Assembly (NCBI GenBank): GCA_036824045.1
Contig: DAITAZ010000006.1
Span: 39,491 to 103,490 of the forward strand
Direction of reading: 5' to 3'
Length of the DNA stretch: 64,000 nt
Source of the DNA: DAITAZ01 sp036824045
GTDB lineage: Bacteria; Pseudomonadota; Gammaproteobacteria; Burkholderiales; Rhodocyclaceae
Part shown: positions 1 through 8,765 of the stretch, piece by piece
How positions within the stretch are numbered: position 1 is the stretch's first letter
Layout of the letters: the number at the start of each line of letters is the position of its first letter
Program-made: the position numbers and the translations under genes
The notes under the pieces: model-generated
Database searches by the model: none
What the model saw: the letters and a program-made list of their open reading frames with translations, nothing else
Told to the model about the DNA's origin: nothing

Positions 1-254
1 GCTTGCTCCTGCTGCTCGGCGTGGGAGGGTTTGGCGCGCTGGCGCAACTGGCCATGACCCGGGCCTACAAGTACGGCAAGACGCTTGTTTCCGCCAGCCT
101 GGCGTACAGCACGGTGGTATTTTCGAGCCTGTACGGAATCCTCATCTGGGATGACCAACTCGATGCCTTTTCCTGGCTGGGCGTGGGGCTGGTCGTCGGG
201 AGTGGCCTGCTGGCCTCCCAATCCGCCCGTTCCGCCCCGGCCGAGCAGGATTGA
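1..254 (+). CDS. DMT/EamA family transporter, C-terminal fragment
   Basis: The 5' end lies outside the window; the visible C-terminal 83 or so residues are hydrophobic with a short charged tail. The stretch ALAQLAMTRAYKYGKTLVSA followed by two further membrane segments is typical of the last helices of the EamA (drug/metabolite transporter) fold, an inner-membrane carrier of unknown substrate. The substrate cannot be inferred from this fragment. The true start is not visible. Confidence 0.8.
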   Translation, partial: LLLLLGVGGFGALAQLAMTRAYKYGKTLVSASLAYSTVVFSSLYGILIWDDQLDAFSWLGVGLVVGSGLLASQSARSAPAEQD

Positions 255-311
255 AGGGCCGCGGTGGCGGGGATATAGTGACCACGCCTGTCTGAAAACA
301 AGGAAACGATC

Positions 312-665
312 ATGATTGTTACCGATAGCCGGGAAGGTCTTGTCAGCGTCACCGTGTACGGCGAGTTCACGCTGGCGGACTACCGGGAGTTCGAGGAACT
401 GGTCAATTACAAGGTGCGTTTCGATGGCGAGATCGATCTCCTCATCGACTTGCGCCAGATGGCGGGTTTCACCCTGGATGTGGCTTGGGAGGAGTTGCGC
501 TTTTCCCGCCAGCATGCCCACGACTTTCGGCGCGTGGCCGTGCTGACGCAAAGCCAGTGGGTGGCATGGAGCGCCTGGCTGAACCAGACGGTGGTGGACG
601 CGGATATCGAGGTCTTTGCAGAAGAGGACGAAGCCCGCAGCTGGCTGGCGGGCGAACCTGCATGA
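312..665 (+). CDS. SpoIIAA/STAS-like protein
   Basis: A 117-residue soluble protein with the alternating beta/alpha pattern of the SpoIIAA-like (STAS-related) family: a beta-rich start (VSVTVYGEFTLADYREF), then DLLIDLRQMAGFTLDVAWEE and a final EVFAEEDEARSWL helix. Such proteins are small cytoplasmic domains with poorly defined roles in bacteria. The stop overlaps the start of the next gene (ATGA), so it is probably translationally coupled to the sulfurtransferase. No phosphorylatable Ser of a classical anti-anti-sigma factor is obvious, so a sigma-regulatory role is not claimed. Confidence 0.75.
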   Translation: MIVTDSREGLVSVTVYGEFTLADYREFEELVNYKVRFDGEIDLLIDLRQMAGFTLDVAWEELRFSRQHAHDFRRVAVLTQSQWVAWSAWLNQTVVDADIEVFAEEDEARSWLAGEPA

Positions 666-1501
666 TGGAGCCCCTGATTGACGCAGGGGAATTGCAGCGG
701 CGGTTGGGCGACCCCGGTCTGGTCGTGGTGGACTGCCGGCATAGCCTTGCCGACACCGACTTTGGCGAACAGGCTTACCAGGGTGGTCACATCCCGGGGG
801 CGGTGTTTCTGCATCTGGACCGGGACTTGTCGGGGACGCTGACAGGCCGCAATGGCCGCCACCCTTTGCCTTCGGTGGGGCGTCTGGCGGAGCGCCTGGG
901 ACAGGTCGGCGTCGATGTATCCGCTCGGGTGGTGGCCTACGACGATGCGGGGGGGCCTTTCGCCGCTCGCTTGTGGTGGTTGCTGCGCTGGTTGGGGCAT
1001 GACCGGGTGTCGGTGCTTGATGGCGGGCTGCAAGCCTGGGTTAGCAGTGGAGGCGCGCTGGAGAGCGGGGTGATCGTGCCCAGGGCTTTGGCGCCGCTGG
1101 GCGGAGGGCCGCGTTCCGGCAACGTTGTCGGGGCCGAGGAACTGCCAGCCTTGCAGCAGAGCGGGGTGGTGCTGGTGGATGCCCGCAGCCCTGACCGTTT
1201 CCGCGGCGAAAACGAGACGCTCGACCCCGTGGGCGGGCATATCCCGGGAGCGGTCAACCGATTTTTCCGGGATAACCTGACTGCCGATGGCAGATTCAAA
1301 GCCGCGCAGGTGCTGCGGCAGGAGTGGCTGGCGCTGCTGGGTGCGCAGGACGTGGCGGTCGTGGATTACTGCGGATCGGGGGTCACGGCTTGTCACAACC
1401 AACTGGCGCGGGCGGTGGCCGGTTGGCCGCCGGGGCGTTTGTACGCTGGTTCGTGGAGCGAATGGTGCGCAGACCCGTCACGACCGCTAGCCGTTGGTTG
1501 A
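662..1501 (+). CDS. sseA: Sulfurtransferase with two rhodanese domains
   Basis: A 279-residue protein with two tandem rhodanese domains: an inactive N-terminal one (VVDCRHSLADTDFG, GGHIPGAVFL) and a C-terminal catalytic one with the persulfide Cys237 in YCGSGVTA. This length and active-site loop are those of thiosulfate/3-mercaptopyruvate sulfurtransferases, which move sulfane sulfur to cyanide or thiols in the cytoplasm. The start is the ATG overlapping the upstream stop (ATGA). CGSGVTA fits thiosulfate:cyanide or 3-mercaptopyruvate enzymes; the exact donor is not resolved. Confidence 0.88.
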   Translation: MMEPLIDAGELQRRLGDPGLVVVDCRHSLADTDFGEQAYQGGHIPGAVFLHLDRDLSGTLTGRNGRHPLPSVGRLAERLGQVGVDVSARVVAYDDAGGPFAARLWWLLRWLGHDRVSVLDGGLQAWVSSGGALESGVIVPRALAPLGGGPRSGNVVGAEELPALQQSGVVLVDARSPDRFRGENETLDPVGGHIPGAVNRFFRDNLTADGRFKAAQVLRQEWLALLGAQDVAVVDYCGSGVTACHNQLARAVAGWPPGRLYAGSWSEWCADPSRPLAVG

Positions 1502-1522
1502 GTCGTGGGCGACGGTTAGAGC

Positions 1523-1554
1523 AAACGGGGCGCCAAGGCGCCCCGTTTGTTTTG
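1523..1554 (+). terminator. Rho-independent terminator after the sulfurtransferase gene
   Basis: A perfect 12-bp inverted repeat (AAACGGGGCGCC / GGCGCCCCGTTT) with a 2-base AA loop is followed by TGTTTTG. It lies between two convergent genes. The T-rich side is downstream on the + strand, so it chiefly ends the STAS-sulfurtransferase transcript, but it may also slow the opposing one. Confidence 0.85.
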
Positions 1555-1584
1555 TGAGGGCGCTGCGCGCCCGAGGTGCGACGG

Positions 1585-2961
1585 TCAGAAGGGTGTTTCC
1601 GCCCCCGGCCACACGCCCTGGATGGCTGTGCGGAAGTCCCTCTGGATGCGCTCCAGCGCCGCTTCGTTGTCCGCCTCGAAGCGGAGCACCACGACCGGAG
1701 TGGTGTTTGAGGGGCGGGCGAGACCGAAGCCGTCCGGATACTCCACCCGCAGGCCGTCAATGGTGATGCGCTCGCGGGCGCCTTCAAAGCGTGCGTCTTT
1801 CTTCAGCAGATCCACCAGTTTGAAAGGCTCCCCTTCGTTCATCTTGAGGTTGAGCTCCGGCGTGCTGACGGCGTTGGGAAGCGCCTTCAGCACGGCATTG
1901 GCGTCGGCGGACCGGGAAAGAATCTCCAACAGCCGGGCGCCTGAGTACAGGCCGTCGTCGAAGCCGAACCAGCGTTCCTTGAAGAACATGTGGCCGCTCA
2001 TCTCGCCCGCGAGGGGGGCGCCGGTCTCCTTGAGCTTGGCCTTCACCAGCGCGTGGCCGGTGTTCCACATCACCGGTTCGCCCCCATGCTCCCGGATCCA
2101 CGGGGCGAGGTTGCGGGTGCATTTCACGTCGTAAATGATCTGTCCGCCCGGCACGCGGGAGAGAACGTCCGCTGCGAAGAGCATGAGCTGGCGGTCCGGG
2201 TAGATGATTTCCCCGTCCTTGGTCACCACCCCCAGACGGTCGCCATCCCCGTCAAAGGCCAGGCCGATTTCGGCGTCGGTTTCCTTCAGGGCGCGGATCA
2301 GGTCTTCCAGGTTCTCGGGTTTGGAAGGGTCCGGGTGGTGATTGGGGAAATGCCCATCCACCTCGCAGAACAACTCGGTGACCTCGCAACCAAGCTGCCG
2401 GAAGAGCTTGGGCGCCACGTCGCCCGCAACGCCATTGCCGCAGTCCACCACGATTTTCATCGGCCGGGCGAGTTTGACGTCGCTCACAATGCGTTCGATG
2501 TAGGCATCCCGCACGTCGGCGTGGCGGACGCTGCCCAGACCGGTGGCGAGATCGCCGGTTTCGATGCGGCGACGCAGGGACTGGATCATGTCTCCATAGA
2601 GGGTTTGACCGCCCAGCACCATCTTCAGGCCGTTGTATTCCGGAGGATTGTGGCTGCCGGTAACGCTGATGGCGCTGTGGGTGCCAAGCTGGAAGCCCGC
2701 GAAATAGGAAAGTGGTGTCGCGACGCAACCGATGTCCACCACGTCCACCCCCGCGGCGCAGATGCCCTCCGCCAATGCCTGGGCCAAGGCCGGGCCGGAC
2801 AGGCGACCATCCCGCCCGATGGCGATGGCGCTCTGGTTCCGCACCCGGGCCTCGGATCCGATGGCTTGACCGATGGCGCGAACAGCCTCTGGCGTCAGGG
2901 TGGTCTTGACGATGCCTCGGATATCGTAGGCTTTGAAGATTTCCGGTGCCGGAACGAACAT
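1585..2961 (-). CDS. algC: Phosphomannomutase/phosphoglucomutase
   Basis: A 458-residue alpha-D-phosphohexomutase of the AlgC/ManB type that interconverts hexose 6- and 1-phosphates for LPS, exopolysaccharide and nucleotide-sugar synthesis. Visible signatures are the phosphoserine loop SVTGSHNPPEYNG (Ser103), the Mg site DGDGDRLG and the sugar-binding GEMSGHMFFKE. The start chosen is ATG at 2961 because GGAGAT lies just upstream and the protein then begins MFVPAPEIFKAYDIRG, as in the family; a longer frame upstream lacks homologous sequence. It could serve the waaF pathway nearby or the EPS locus at the right edge. Confidence 0.92.
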   Translation of the reverse strand: MFVPAPEIFKAYDIRGIVKTTLTPEAVRAIGQAIGSEARVRNQSAIAIGRDGRLSGPALAQALAEGICAAGVDVVDIGCVATPLSYFAGFQLGTHSAISVTGSHNPPEYNGLKMVLGGQTLYGDMIQSLRRRIETGDLATGLGSVRHADVRDAYIERIVSDVKLARPMKIVVDCGNGVAGDVAPKLFRQLGCEVTELFCEVDGHFPNHHPDPSKPENLEDLIRALKETDAEIGLAFDGDGDRLGVVTKDGEIIYPDRQLMLFAADVLSRVPGGQIIYDVKCTRNLAPWIREHGGEPVMWNTGHALVKAKLKETGAPLAGEMSGHMFFKERWFGFDDGLYSGARLLEILSRSADANAVLKALPNAVSTPELNLKMNEGEPFKLVDLLKKDARFEGARERITIDGLRVEYPDGFGLARPSNTTPVVVLRFEADNEAALERIQRDFRTAIQGVWPGAETPF

Positions 2962-3153
2962 GGTGATCTCCCAAAAATAACGGACGGCATTATCACACTT
3001 CAGGGTTTTCCCGTTGTTGTGGGATTTCACGGAAGTCCCGCCTGTTTCGTATCATCGCTATGATTAATAACTACAACAACAAGCGGTCTTGCGGCCGCGG
3101 GGGCGCTCGATCCGGGCGCCGCCTCCATGCTTTTCGGCGAGGAAAGAGAAACC

Positions 3154-3882
3154 ATGAGAGTTTTTGTGACCGGGGGGACGGGCTACATCGGCCGGCATCT
3201 GATTCCCTTGTTGCTGGATCGGGGGCACAAGGTTCGCGTGCTGGTCCGGAAGATTCCGGAGGCGAGGGTGCCTGCGGGGTGCGAGCAGGTGCCTGGGGAC
3301 GCGCTGATGGGAGCAAGCTTTGCCGAGTCGGTGAAGGGTTGTGACTGCCTGGTGCATCTGGTGGGTGTTCCGCATCCCGACCCCTCCAAGGCGGACGAAT
3401 TCCGTCGGGTCGACCTGGCCTCAGCCCGTGCGGCGGCAATGGCTGCCCACCGGGCTCGCGTGCCGCACTTCATCTTTGTCAGTGTGGCGCAGCCTGCTCC
3501 GGTGATGCGCGCCTATGTCCAGGCCAGGCGAGAAGCGGAAGCGGCCATCCGGGAACTTGGGCTGCGGACCACCGTACTGCGCCCCTGGTATGTGCTGGGG
3601 CCGGATCGCAATTGGCCGCGGTTATTGCTGCCGCTGTACTGGCTGGCTGCCGCCTTGCCCTTCACCTACGATCAGGCGAGGCGACTGGGGCTGGTGGAAT
3701 TGCCGGAGATGCTGGGGGCTTTGCTCCATGCGGTGGAAAACCCGCCGGGAACGACGCGGATCGTCACGGTGCCGGAAATCCGGGCGCAGGGTGGGGCGTG
3801 GTACGCGGCGGCAATCCGGCGTCAAAAAAGCCAAGCAGACGTTCCGGCAACCAGCGCAGATTCCCCGGGAATGGCCCACTGA
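3154..3882 (+). CDS. NAD(P)-binding epimerase/NmrA-like oxidoreductase
   Basis: A 242-residue atypical short-chain dehydrogenase with the N-terminal nucleotide-binding motif VFVTGGTGYIGRHL. It lacks a clear YxxxK catalytic pair, so it is closer to the SDR_a5/NmrA-like group (complex I NDUFA9-like) than to a true sugar epimerase. The ATG at 3154 is preceded by GGAAAG; an ATG 27 bases upstream has no ribosome site. The last 119 bases overlap the convergent hydrolase gene. The substrate is unknown. Confidence 0.8.
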   Translation: MRVFVTGGTGYIGRHLIPLLLDRGHKVRVLVRKIPEARVPAGCEQVPGDALMGASFAESVKGCDCLVHLVGVPHPDPSKADEFRRVDLASARAAAMAAHRARVPHFIFVSVAQPAPVMRAYVQARREAEAAIRELGLRTTVLRPWYVLGPDRNWPRLLLPLYWLAAALPFTYDQARRLGLVELPEMLGALLHAVENPPGTTRIVTVPEIRAQGGAWYAAAIRRQKSQADVPATSADSPGMAH

Positions 3883-4768
3883 CAAACCCCACGTGGCCGC
3901 CCGCCGCGGGATACTCGAGCGTGACCCAAGGGGAGACGTCAGCGACCGGAGGCAGGGCGTGGGCGGGCAGGAAGGGATCGTTGCTGGCGTTGATGACCAG
4001 TGTGGGCAACTGAATCCGCCCCAGCCACGGTTTGGCGCTGGCGCGGGTCCAGTAGTCCTCGACGCCGGCAAAACCGTGGAGCGGGGCGGTGACTGCGTCA
4101 TCGAACTGGTAGAGCGTGCGCGCTGTGCGGGTTCGCACTGTGTTGATCGTGCCAGGAAAGCGGTGAGCTTTGGCGAGGGCGGCCGGTATGAGGGTGCGGA
4201 GGAAATGCCGGGTGTAGACGCGATTGAAACCCCGCCCCAGTGCGTGGCCGGCGGCCATCAGGTCCAGGGGCGCACATACCGCCGCACACCGGTCCAACAT
4301 CTGCCGGGCGCGATCCGGCTGGCTGCCTGCCCATCGGAGCAGCGCATTTCCTCCCAGGGAAACCCCGGCTGCGAAAAGCGGGCGGCCATCGACGTGCTGT
4401 TTGACCGTTGCCAGTATCCAGTCGATTTCATCCGCGTCACCAGAGTGGTAGGCCCGCGGCAACCGGTTGGGCTCACCGCTGCAGCCCCGGAAATGGGGCA
4501 CGACCCCCGCCCAGCCCCTGGCGGCCACGGCGCGCATCAGGGCCCGGGCGTAGTGGCTGCCAGAGCTCCCCTCCAGGCCGTGGAACAGGACTACAACAGG
4601 TGCGTCGGGTTGAGCGGGGGCGATCGTCCAGTCCGCGTCGAGAAAGTCCCCGTCCGGCGTCTCCCAACGCTGCCGCCGATAACGGGGGCCGTGGCCTTTG
4701 AGCAGCAAGGGGTACAGGGTCTGCAGATGTCCGCCCGGCAGCCAGCGGGGCGGGCGATAGACTGACAC
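3764..4768 (-). CDS. YheT-family alpha/beta hydrolase
   Basis: A roughly 334-residue alpha/beta hydrolase. It begins RPPRWLPGGHLQTLYP, the hallmark of the YheT/ABHD esterase family, has the nucleophile elbow GVSLGGNALL, the Asp region NASNDPFLP and the terminal His region GGHVGFV. The proposed GTG start at 4768 gives the family length (E. coli YheT about 340) and lies 10 bases after the upstream stop; upstream in-frame residues read like shadow sequence. No good ribosome site is visible, so coupling to the upstream gene is likely. The physiological ester is unknown. Confidence 0.85.
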   Translation of the reverse strand: MSVYRPPRWLPGGHLQTLYPLLLKGHGPRYRRQRWETPDGDFLDADWTIAPAQPDAPVVVLFHGLEGSSGSHYARALMRAVAARGWAGVVPHFRGCSGEPNRLPRAYHSGDADEIDWILATVKQHVDGRPLFAAGVSLGGNALLRWAGSQPDRARQMLDRCAAVCAPLDLMAAGHALGRGFNRVYTRHFLRTLIPAALAKAHRFPGTINTVRTRTARTLYQFDDAVTAPLHGFAGVEDYWTRASAKPWLGRIQLPTLVINASNDPFLPAHALPPVADVSPWVTLEYPAAGGHVGFVSGPFPGNLRWLPERLLGFFDAGLPPRTTPHPAPGFPAP

Positions 4769-4778
4769 GGGTGCCGGC

Positions 4779-5207
4779 TCAGTGAATGACTGCCGGGCCT
4801 TCGTGCATGGTCGCGGCTTGCGCGCCCGACGGCGAGGCGTGATGGGCGACCATCCTCCAGCCGCCTGGCGTATGGATGAAGACATTGGTGCACACTACGG
4901 GGGCCGGCAGATGCTGCTCTCCCTGCACGCAGATGTGTTCGTAGACGCTGCGCACCGACACCAGTGCGTCTTCGTGTTTGGCGAGTCGGCTGAGGGCCAC
5001 CTGCAACCGCTGATCCCCGCTGAATATCTGTCGCCAGGACTCGCGGATCTGCACATGACCCACGAGGCGAACGCCGGTGGGATGGACGCAGACGATCTCT
5101 TCATCCTCCGCCCAAAGTGACATCATGGCCTCCAGGTTGGCACTCTGCATGGCCTGGTAAAAAGCGGTCTCGACTTCTTCTGCAGTGCTGTAGAAGGCTT
5201 CAGGCAT
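4779..5207 (-). CDS. SnoaL/NTF2-like domain protein
   Basis: A 142-residue single-domain protein of the NTF2-like (SnoaL, DUF4440) superfamily: an N-terminal helix (VETAFYQAMQSANLEAMMSLWAEDEEIVCV), an HPTG turn and a C-terminal sheet ending GGWRMVAHHASPS. These cone-shaped folds hold small hydrophobic ligands or act as isomerases, but no catalytic residue is diagnostic here. It is upstream of and probably cotranscribed with the YheT-like hydrolase. Confidence 0.8.
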   Translation of the reverse strand: MPEAFYSTAEEVETAFYQAMQSANLEAMMSLWAEDEEIVCVHPTGVRLVGHVQIRESWRQIFSGDQRLQVALSRLAKHEDALVSVRSVYEHICVQGEQHLPAPVVCTNVFIHTPGGWRMVAHHASPSGAQAATMHEGPAVIH

Positions 5208-5438
5208 GGCGCAGGCTCCAGTCAGAACTTGAAAAAGGGGCGGGGGTGGATGCTGCGAGAGCGCAATGTAGTGCTTGGTATCACCCCTTCAGCGCCCCCC
5301 GACGGGGGGCGTTGCATCGGCCTCGGAGCGGCCTGGCGGGCGTGCCCTAGGACCCGCGTGTGGCCGGTGGAATCGACGTGCTGCAGCGCTGATCGCTCCT
5401 CTGCCCGACAGGGTGCACAGGTTGGCCACCATGGAGGC
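5208..5438. other. Intergenic stretch with one GC hairpin
   Basis: Between the NTF2-like gene and waaF, both on the minus strand, I see no credible gene. An 8-bp stem (CGCCCCCC / GGGGGGCG, loop GAC) lies at 5293-5311 but lacks a T tract on either strand, so a terminator is only possible. Confidence 0.4.
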
Positions 5439-6470
5439 TCAGGACGCAGCCTGATGACCGTGCCGCAGGATGGCGCGAATACGCGGATAGACCAACTGGG
5501 GCGTCAGGTCGTTCATGCAGCGGAAATGGCCAAGCGGGCACTCGCGCTTGAAACAGGGGCTGCAAGCCAACTTGAGGGTCGCCACCTCCGCCAGATCGGA
5601 CAGCGGCGGGGTGTAATCCGGGGTGGACGAGCCAAACAAGGCCACCTGCGGCCGGCCAAGCGCGGCGGCCACGTGCATCAAGCCCGAATCATTGGTGAGC
5701 ACGAGTGCGGCACAGGAAATCAGGTCGATGGCTTGGTCAAGCCGGGTCTTGCCGCAGAGGTTCACCCCCAGCCCGCCGGCAAGCTTGATGATTTCTTCGG
5801 CCACCGGAGCGTCTTTGGCGGAACCTAGCATCCAGATCTGCGGCTTGTGTTTGGCCAGTTGTCTGGCAATCTGGGCGAAATACCGTTCAGGCCAGCGCTT
5901 CGCCGGCCCATACTCGGCTCCTGGGCAGAAGATGATGGGAGCGGGCGAGGCAGGCAAGCCCAACTCCTGCAGCGTGCGGGCGACGTGTTCGGCCTTCGTT
6001 TCCAGGGCCGGGTTGGGCAGTGGCTCGGGCAGCGTGCCCCCTACCGGCTCCGCGAGTTGCGCATAACGCTGGACCTGCCTGGGCAGACGGTCTGGTTCCA
6101 GCACATGGATACGATTGAGGAGCCCGTAACGCTTTTCGCCCAGAAACCCGACGCGCAAGGGGATCCCGGCGAAAAATGGGACCAGCGCGGACTTCCAGCT
6201 ATTCGGAAGGATGTAGGCTGCTTCGTAGCCCTCGGCGCGCAGCGATCGGCCCAGCCGCCAGCGTGACCCCAGGCCGAACTCCCCATGCTTGAACGCGCAG
6301 GGGATGACCCGGTTCACCTCGGGCATCGCTTCCAGCACCGGCGCAACCCAGGGCGCCGCGAGCACCTCCAGCACATGCAGCGGATAGTACTCCTTGAGCC
6401 GCATCAGCAATGGCTGCGCAGCGACCGTGTCGCCGATCCAGGAGGGGGCGACGATCAGAATCTTGGCCAT
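5439..6470 (-). CDS. waaF: LPS heptosyltransferase II
   Basis: A 343-residue GT9 glycosyltransferase that adds the second L,D-heptose to the LPS inner core from ADP-heptose at the inner-membrane face. The start ILIVAPSWIGDTVAAQPLL, the region PNSWKSALVPFFAGIPLRVGF and the donor-site motif LTNDSGLMHVAAALGRP are characteristic of WaaF. An extra Cys cluster (CSPCFKRECPLGHFRCM) near the C-terminus is normal in the family. The following small zinc-ribbon gene lies upstream in the same orientation. Confidence 0.93.
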   Translation of the reverse strand: MAKILIVAPSWIGDTVAAQPLLMRLKEYYPLHVLEVLAAPWVAPVLEAMPEVNRVIPCAFKHGEFGLGSRWRLGRSLRAEGYEAAYILPNSWKSALVPFFAGIPLRVGFLGEKRYGLLNRIHVLEPDRLPRQVQRYAQLAEPVGGTLPEPLPNPALETKAEHVARTLQELGLPASPAPIIFCPGAEYGPAKRWPERYFAQIARQLAKHKPQIWMLGSAKDAPVAEEIIKLAGGLGVNLCGKTRLDQAIDLISCAALVLTNDSGLMHVAAALGRPQVALFGSSTPDYTPPLSDLAEVATLKLACSPCFKRECPLGHFRCMNDLTPQLVYPRIRAILRHGHQAAS

Positions 6471-6530
6471 GGGGTGTGCCGTGGGCTGGGGGCAGCGCCG
6501 GAAAGTGGCCGCCGACCCCGTGGCCTTGGA

Positions 6531-6731
6531 TTAATGATGGCCTTTGGGCCGCTCACCCTTGAACACGTACTTGGCGCTGCAATAGGGGCATACCGCTTCG
6601 CCCGTCTTCAGCGGATCCAGGAAAACCCGGGGGTGCTGGGACCACAGCGGGGCGGCGGGTTGCGGGCAGTAGAGCGGCAGGTCGTGGGCGGTGACTTCGA
6701 TCACGAGGGATGCTTCACGGGTTTCAGCCAT
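6531..6731 (-). CDS. CHCC-type zinc-finger domain protein
   Basis: A 66-residue protein with the zf-CHCC pattern: His in VTAHDLPLYCP, then SQHPRVFLD and GEAVCPYCSAKYVF. The family is related to the accessory complex I subunit NDUFS6; bacterial members are short and poorly characterised. The ATG at 6731 follows AGGAA at normal distance; the longer frame upstream runs into a hairpin. It sits between ilvE and waaF on the same strand. Confidence 0.85.
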   Translation of the reverse strand: MAETREASLVIEVTAHDLPLYCPQPAAPLWSQHPRVFLDPLKTGEAVCPYCSAKYVFKGERPKGHH

Positions 6732-6765
6732 GGGGATTCCTGATTGTCGGGGCTGGAAGGATGAG

Positions 6766-6789
6766 AAAACCGGCCCGCGCGGGGCCGGT
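6766..6789 (-). terminator. Hairpin terminator after ilvE
   Basis: An 8-bp stem (ACCGGCCC / GGGCCGGT, 5-base loop) is followed on the minus strand by TTTTCTC. It lies 8-31 bases beyond the ilvE stop, so it probably separates ilvE from the zinc-finger gene. The T tract is short. Confidence 0.55.
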
Positions 6790-6796
6790 GTCATGA

Positions 6797-7717
6797 TCAG
6801 ATGAAGGACAGCCAGTCCAGGTGTTCGTCCGTGCGGGCGTTCACCACATCGAAGAACTTGGCCTGCAGCTTCGAGGTGATGGGACCGCGGCGGCCTTCGC
6901 CAATCGTGCGGTTATCCAGTTCGCGGATGGGGGTGACCTCTGCCGCTGTGCCAGTGAAGAAGGCTTCGTCGGCGATATAGATGTCGTCCCGGGTCAGCCG
7001 GCGGGTCCGGACCTCAAGCCCCAGTTCCGCTGCAAGGGCGATCACCGAGGCGCGGGTAATGCCGGTCAACGCCGAGGCGATTTCGGGTTCGTAGATGACC
7101 CCGTCCTTCACGATGAACAGGTTTTCCCCGGCGCCTTCGGCAACGAAACCTTCCGTGTCCAGCAGCAGGGCTTCGTCGTAGCCGTCCTGGGTGGCTTCCA
7201 GATTGGCCAGGATCGAATTGGCGTAGGTGGTGGCCACCTTGGCGCGCGGCATGGTCACATTGACGTGGTGGCGGGAGAACGAGGAAGTCTTGACGCGGAT
7301 GCCCCGCTCCAGCCCCTCCTCGCCCAGATAGGCGCCCCAGGGCCAGGCGGCGATGGCCACATGCACGGCTGCGCCTTTGGGCGAGACGCCCATCTTCTCC
7401 GATCCGTAGAAGGCGATGGGGCGCAGATAGCAGGACTCCAGATGATTTGCGCGCACCACTTCCTTCTGTGCTTCCATGATTTCCTCCCGGCTGTACGGGA
7501 TTTTCATCATGTAGATGTGGCCGGAATTGAAGAGGCGGTCGGTGTGCTCCTTGAGCCGGAAGATGGCGGTGCCGCGTACGGTGTTGTAGGCACGAACACC
7601 CTCGAATACGGCGAGGCCGTAGTGGAGGGAGTGGGTCAGCACGTGGGTGGTGGCGTTTCGCCAGGGCACGAGCTTGCCGTCGTACCAAATGAAACCGTCA
7701 CGGTCGGCCATCGACAT
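6797..7717 (-). CDS. ilvE: Branched-chain amino acid aminotransferase
   Basis: A 306-residue fold-type IV PLP enzyme that transfers amino groups between glutamate and the keto acids of Leu, Ile and Val in the cytoplasm. Signatures are the N-terminal FIWYDGKLVPW, HYGLAVFEGVRAY, and the C-terminal EVTPIRELDNRTIGEGRRGP. The ATG at 7717 (MSMADRDG) is preceded by GGAG. The long in-frame extension further upstream is antisense to nadK and is not coding. It is transcribed divergently from nadK. Confidence 0.94.
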   Translation of the reverse strand: MSMADRDGFIWYDGKLVPWRNATTHVLTHSLHYGLAVFEGVRAYNTVRGTAIFRLKEHTDRLFNSGHIYMMKIPYSREEIMEAQKEVVRANHLESCYLRPIAFYGSEKMGVSPKGAAVHVAIAAWPWGAYLGEEGLERGIRVKTSSFSRHHVNVTMPRAKVATTYANSILANLEATQDGYDEALLLDTEGFVAEGAGENLFIVKDGVIYEPEIASALTGITRASVIALAAELGLEVRTRRLTRDDIYIADEAFFTGTAAEVTPIRELDNRTIGEGRRGPITSKLQAKFFDVVNARTDEHLDWLSFI

Positions 7718-7864
7718 ATTGGACTCTCCAGTTTGCGTCTTCAGCGTAAAAGAGAGGAGTTTAGCCGAATTGATGAGCCTGAACGAGGGGCGCCCGGCTT
7801 CAGGGCGGACCGTCCTGCCCAGCGCGAGCGGACCGGCGGCCGGCAGATGTGTTTTAATTCCGGG

Positions 7865-8749
7865 GTGGATACCGCATTTCGCATCATTGCCTTGATTGGC
7901 AAATATCAGACGCCCCAGGTGGCCGAATCGCTCGGATGCCTGGCGGAGTATCTCCGATCCCGAGGATTGACCGTGCTGATCGAGTCGGAGACGGCCAGCG
8001 CCACGGGGGACCTGGGCTTCGTTGTTGCCGATTACGACACCCTGGGCGGGCGGGCGGATCTGGCCATCGTCATCGGGGGTGACGGCACCATGCTCAACGC
8101 TGCGCGGCGCCTTGCCCGATTCGGGGTTCCGCTGGTGGGGGTAAACGAAGGCCGGCTGGGATTCATGACAGATGTGGCCCGGCAGGCGATGATTGAGCAT
8201 GTTTCGGAATTGCTGGCCGGGCGCTACCGTACTGACCGTCGCTTCTTGCTCGCCGCGCGGGTGATCCGAGACGGGCTTTGCGTGATGGACACCCTGGCGC
8301 TCAACGATGTGGTGTTGAACAAGGGCGATCTGGGGCGGATGATCGAGTTCGAGATCAGCATAGACGGAGAGTTCGTCTATTCGCAGCGCTCGGACGGCAT
8401 CATCGTGTCCACGCCCACCGGCTCCACCGCCTACGCGCTGGCGGCCAATGGTCCCATCCTGCACCCGTCGGTGGCGGGCATTGCGCTGGTGCCCCTGTGT
8501 CCCCACGCGCTGTCCAATCGTCCCATTACCGTGAGCGACAGTTGCCGTATTGAGATCGCACTGATCGCGCCCCACGATGCCCGCGTGCATTGCGACGGAC
8601 AAACCCGCTTCGATTTCTTCGCCGGCGATCGCCTGGTCATCGAGCGTTCCGAGCACGACATCTTCCTGCTCCATCCGGAAGGCTATAGCTATTTTTCCAT
8701 GCTGCGCAGCAAGCTCCATTGGAGCGAGCCGCCGCGCAATCACTCCTGA
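7865..8749 (+). CDS. nadK: NAD kinase
   Basis: A 294-residue NAD kinase making NADP from NAD and ATP. It contains the glycine-rich IVIGGDGTMLNAAR, the NE motif VGVNEGRLGFMTD and the substrate loop TPTGSTAYALAANGP. The GTG at 7865 starts the protein at VDTAFRIIALIGKYQTP, matching the family N-terminus; an in-frame ATG at 7847 adds six unconserved residues and is the alternative. Neither has a strong ribosome site. recN follows after 16 bases, probably in one operon. Confidence 0.93.
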   Translation: MDTAFRIIALIGKYQTPQVAESLGCLAEYLRSRGLTVLIESETASATGDLGFVVADYDTLGGRADLAIVIGGDGTMLNAARRLARFGVPLVGVNEGRLGFMTDVARQAMIEHVSELLAGRYRTDRRFLLAARVIRDGLCVMDTLALNDVVLNKGDLGRMIEFEISIDGEFVYSQRSDGIIVSTPTGSTAYALAANGPILHPSVAGIALVPLCPHALSNRPITVSDSCRIEIALIAPHDARVHCDGQTRFDFFAGDRLVIERSEHDIFLLHPEGYSYFSMLRSKLHWSEPPRNHS

Positions 8750-8765
8750 ACCGTTTGTTGCCCCC

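Noticed and set aside
1990..3063. 357-codon frame antisense to the phosphomutase
   Set aside because: Shadow of a conserved gene, no domain seen.
5293..5311. Terminator between the NTF2-like gene and waaF
   Set aside because: Strong stem but no T tract on either strand; listed only inside the intergenic entry.
6821..7864. In-frame extension of nadK to the left, antisense to ilvE
   Set aside because: The extension has no similarity to NAD kinases and covers the conserved ilvE gene; the real start is near 7865.
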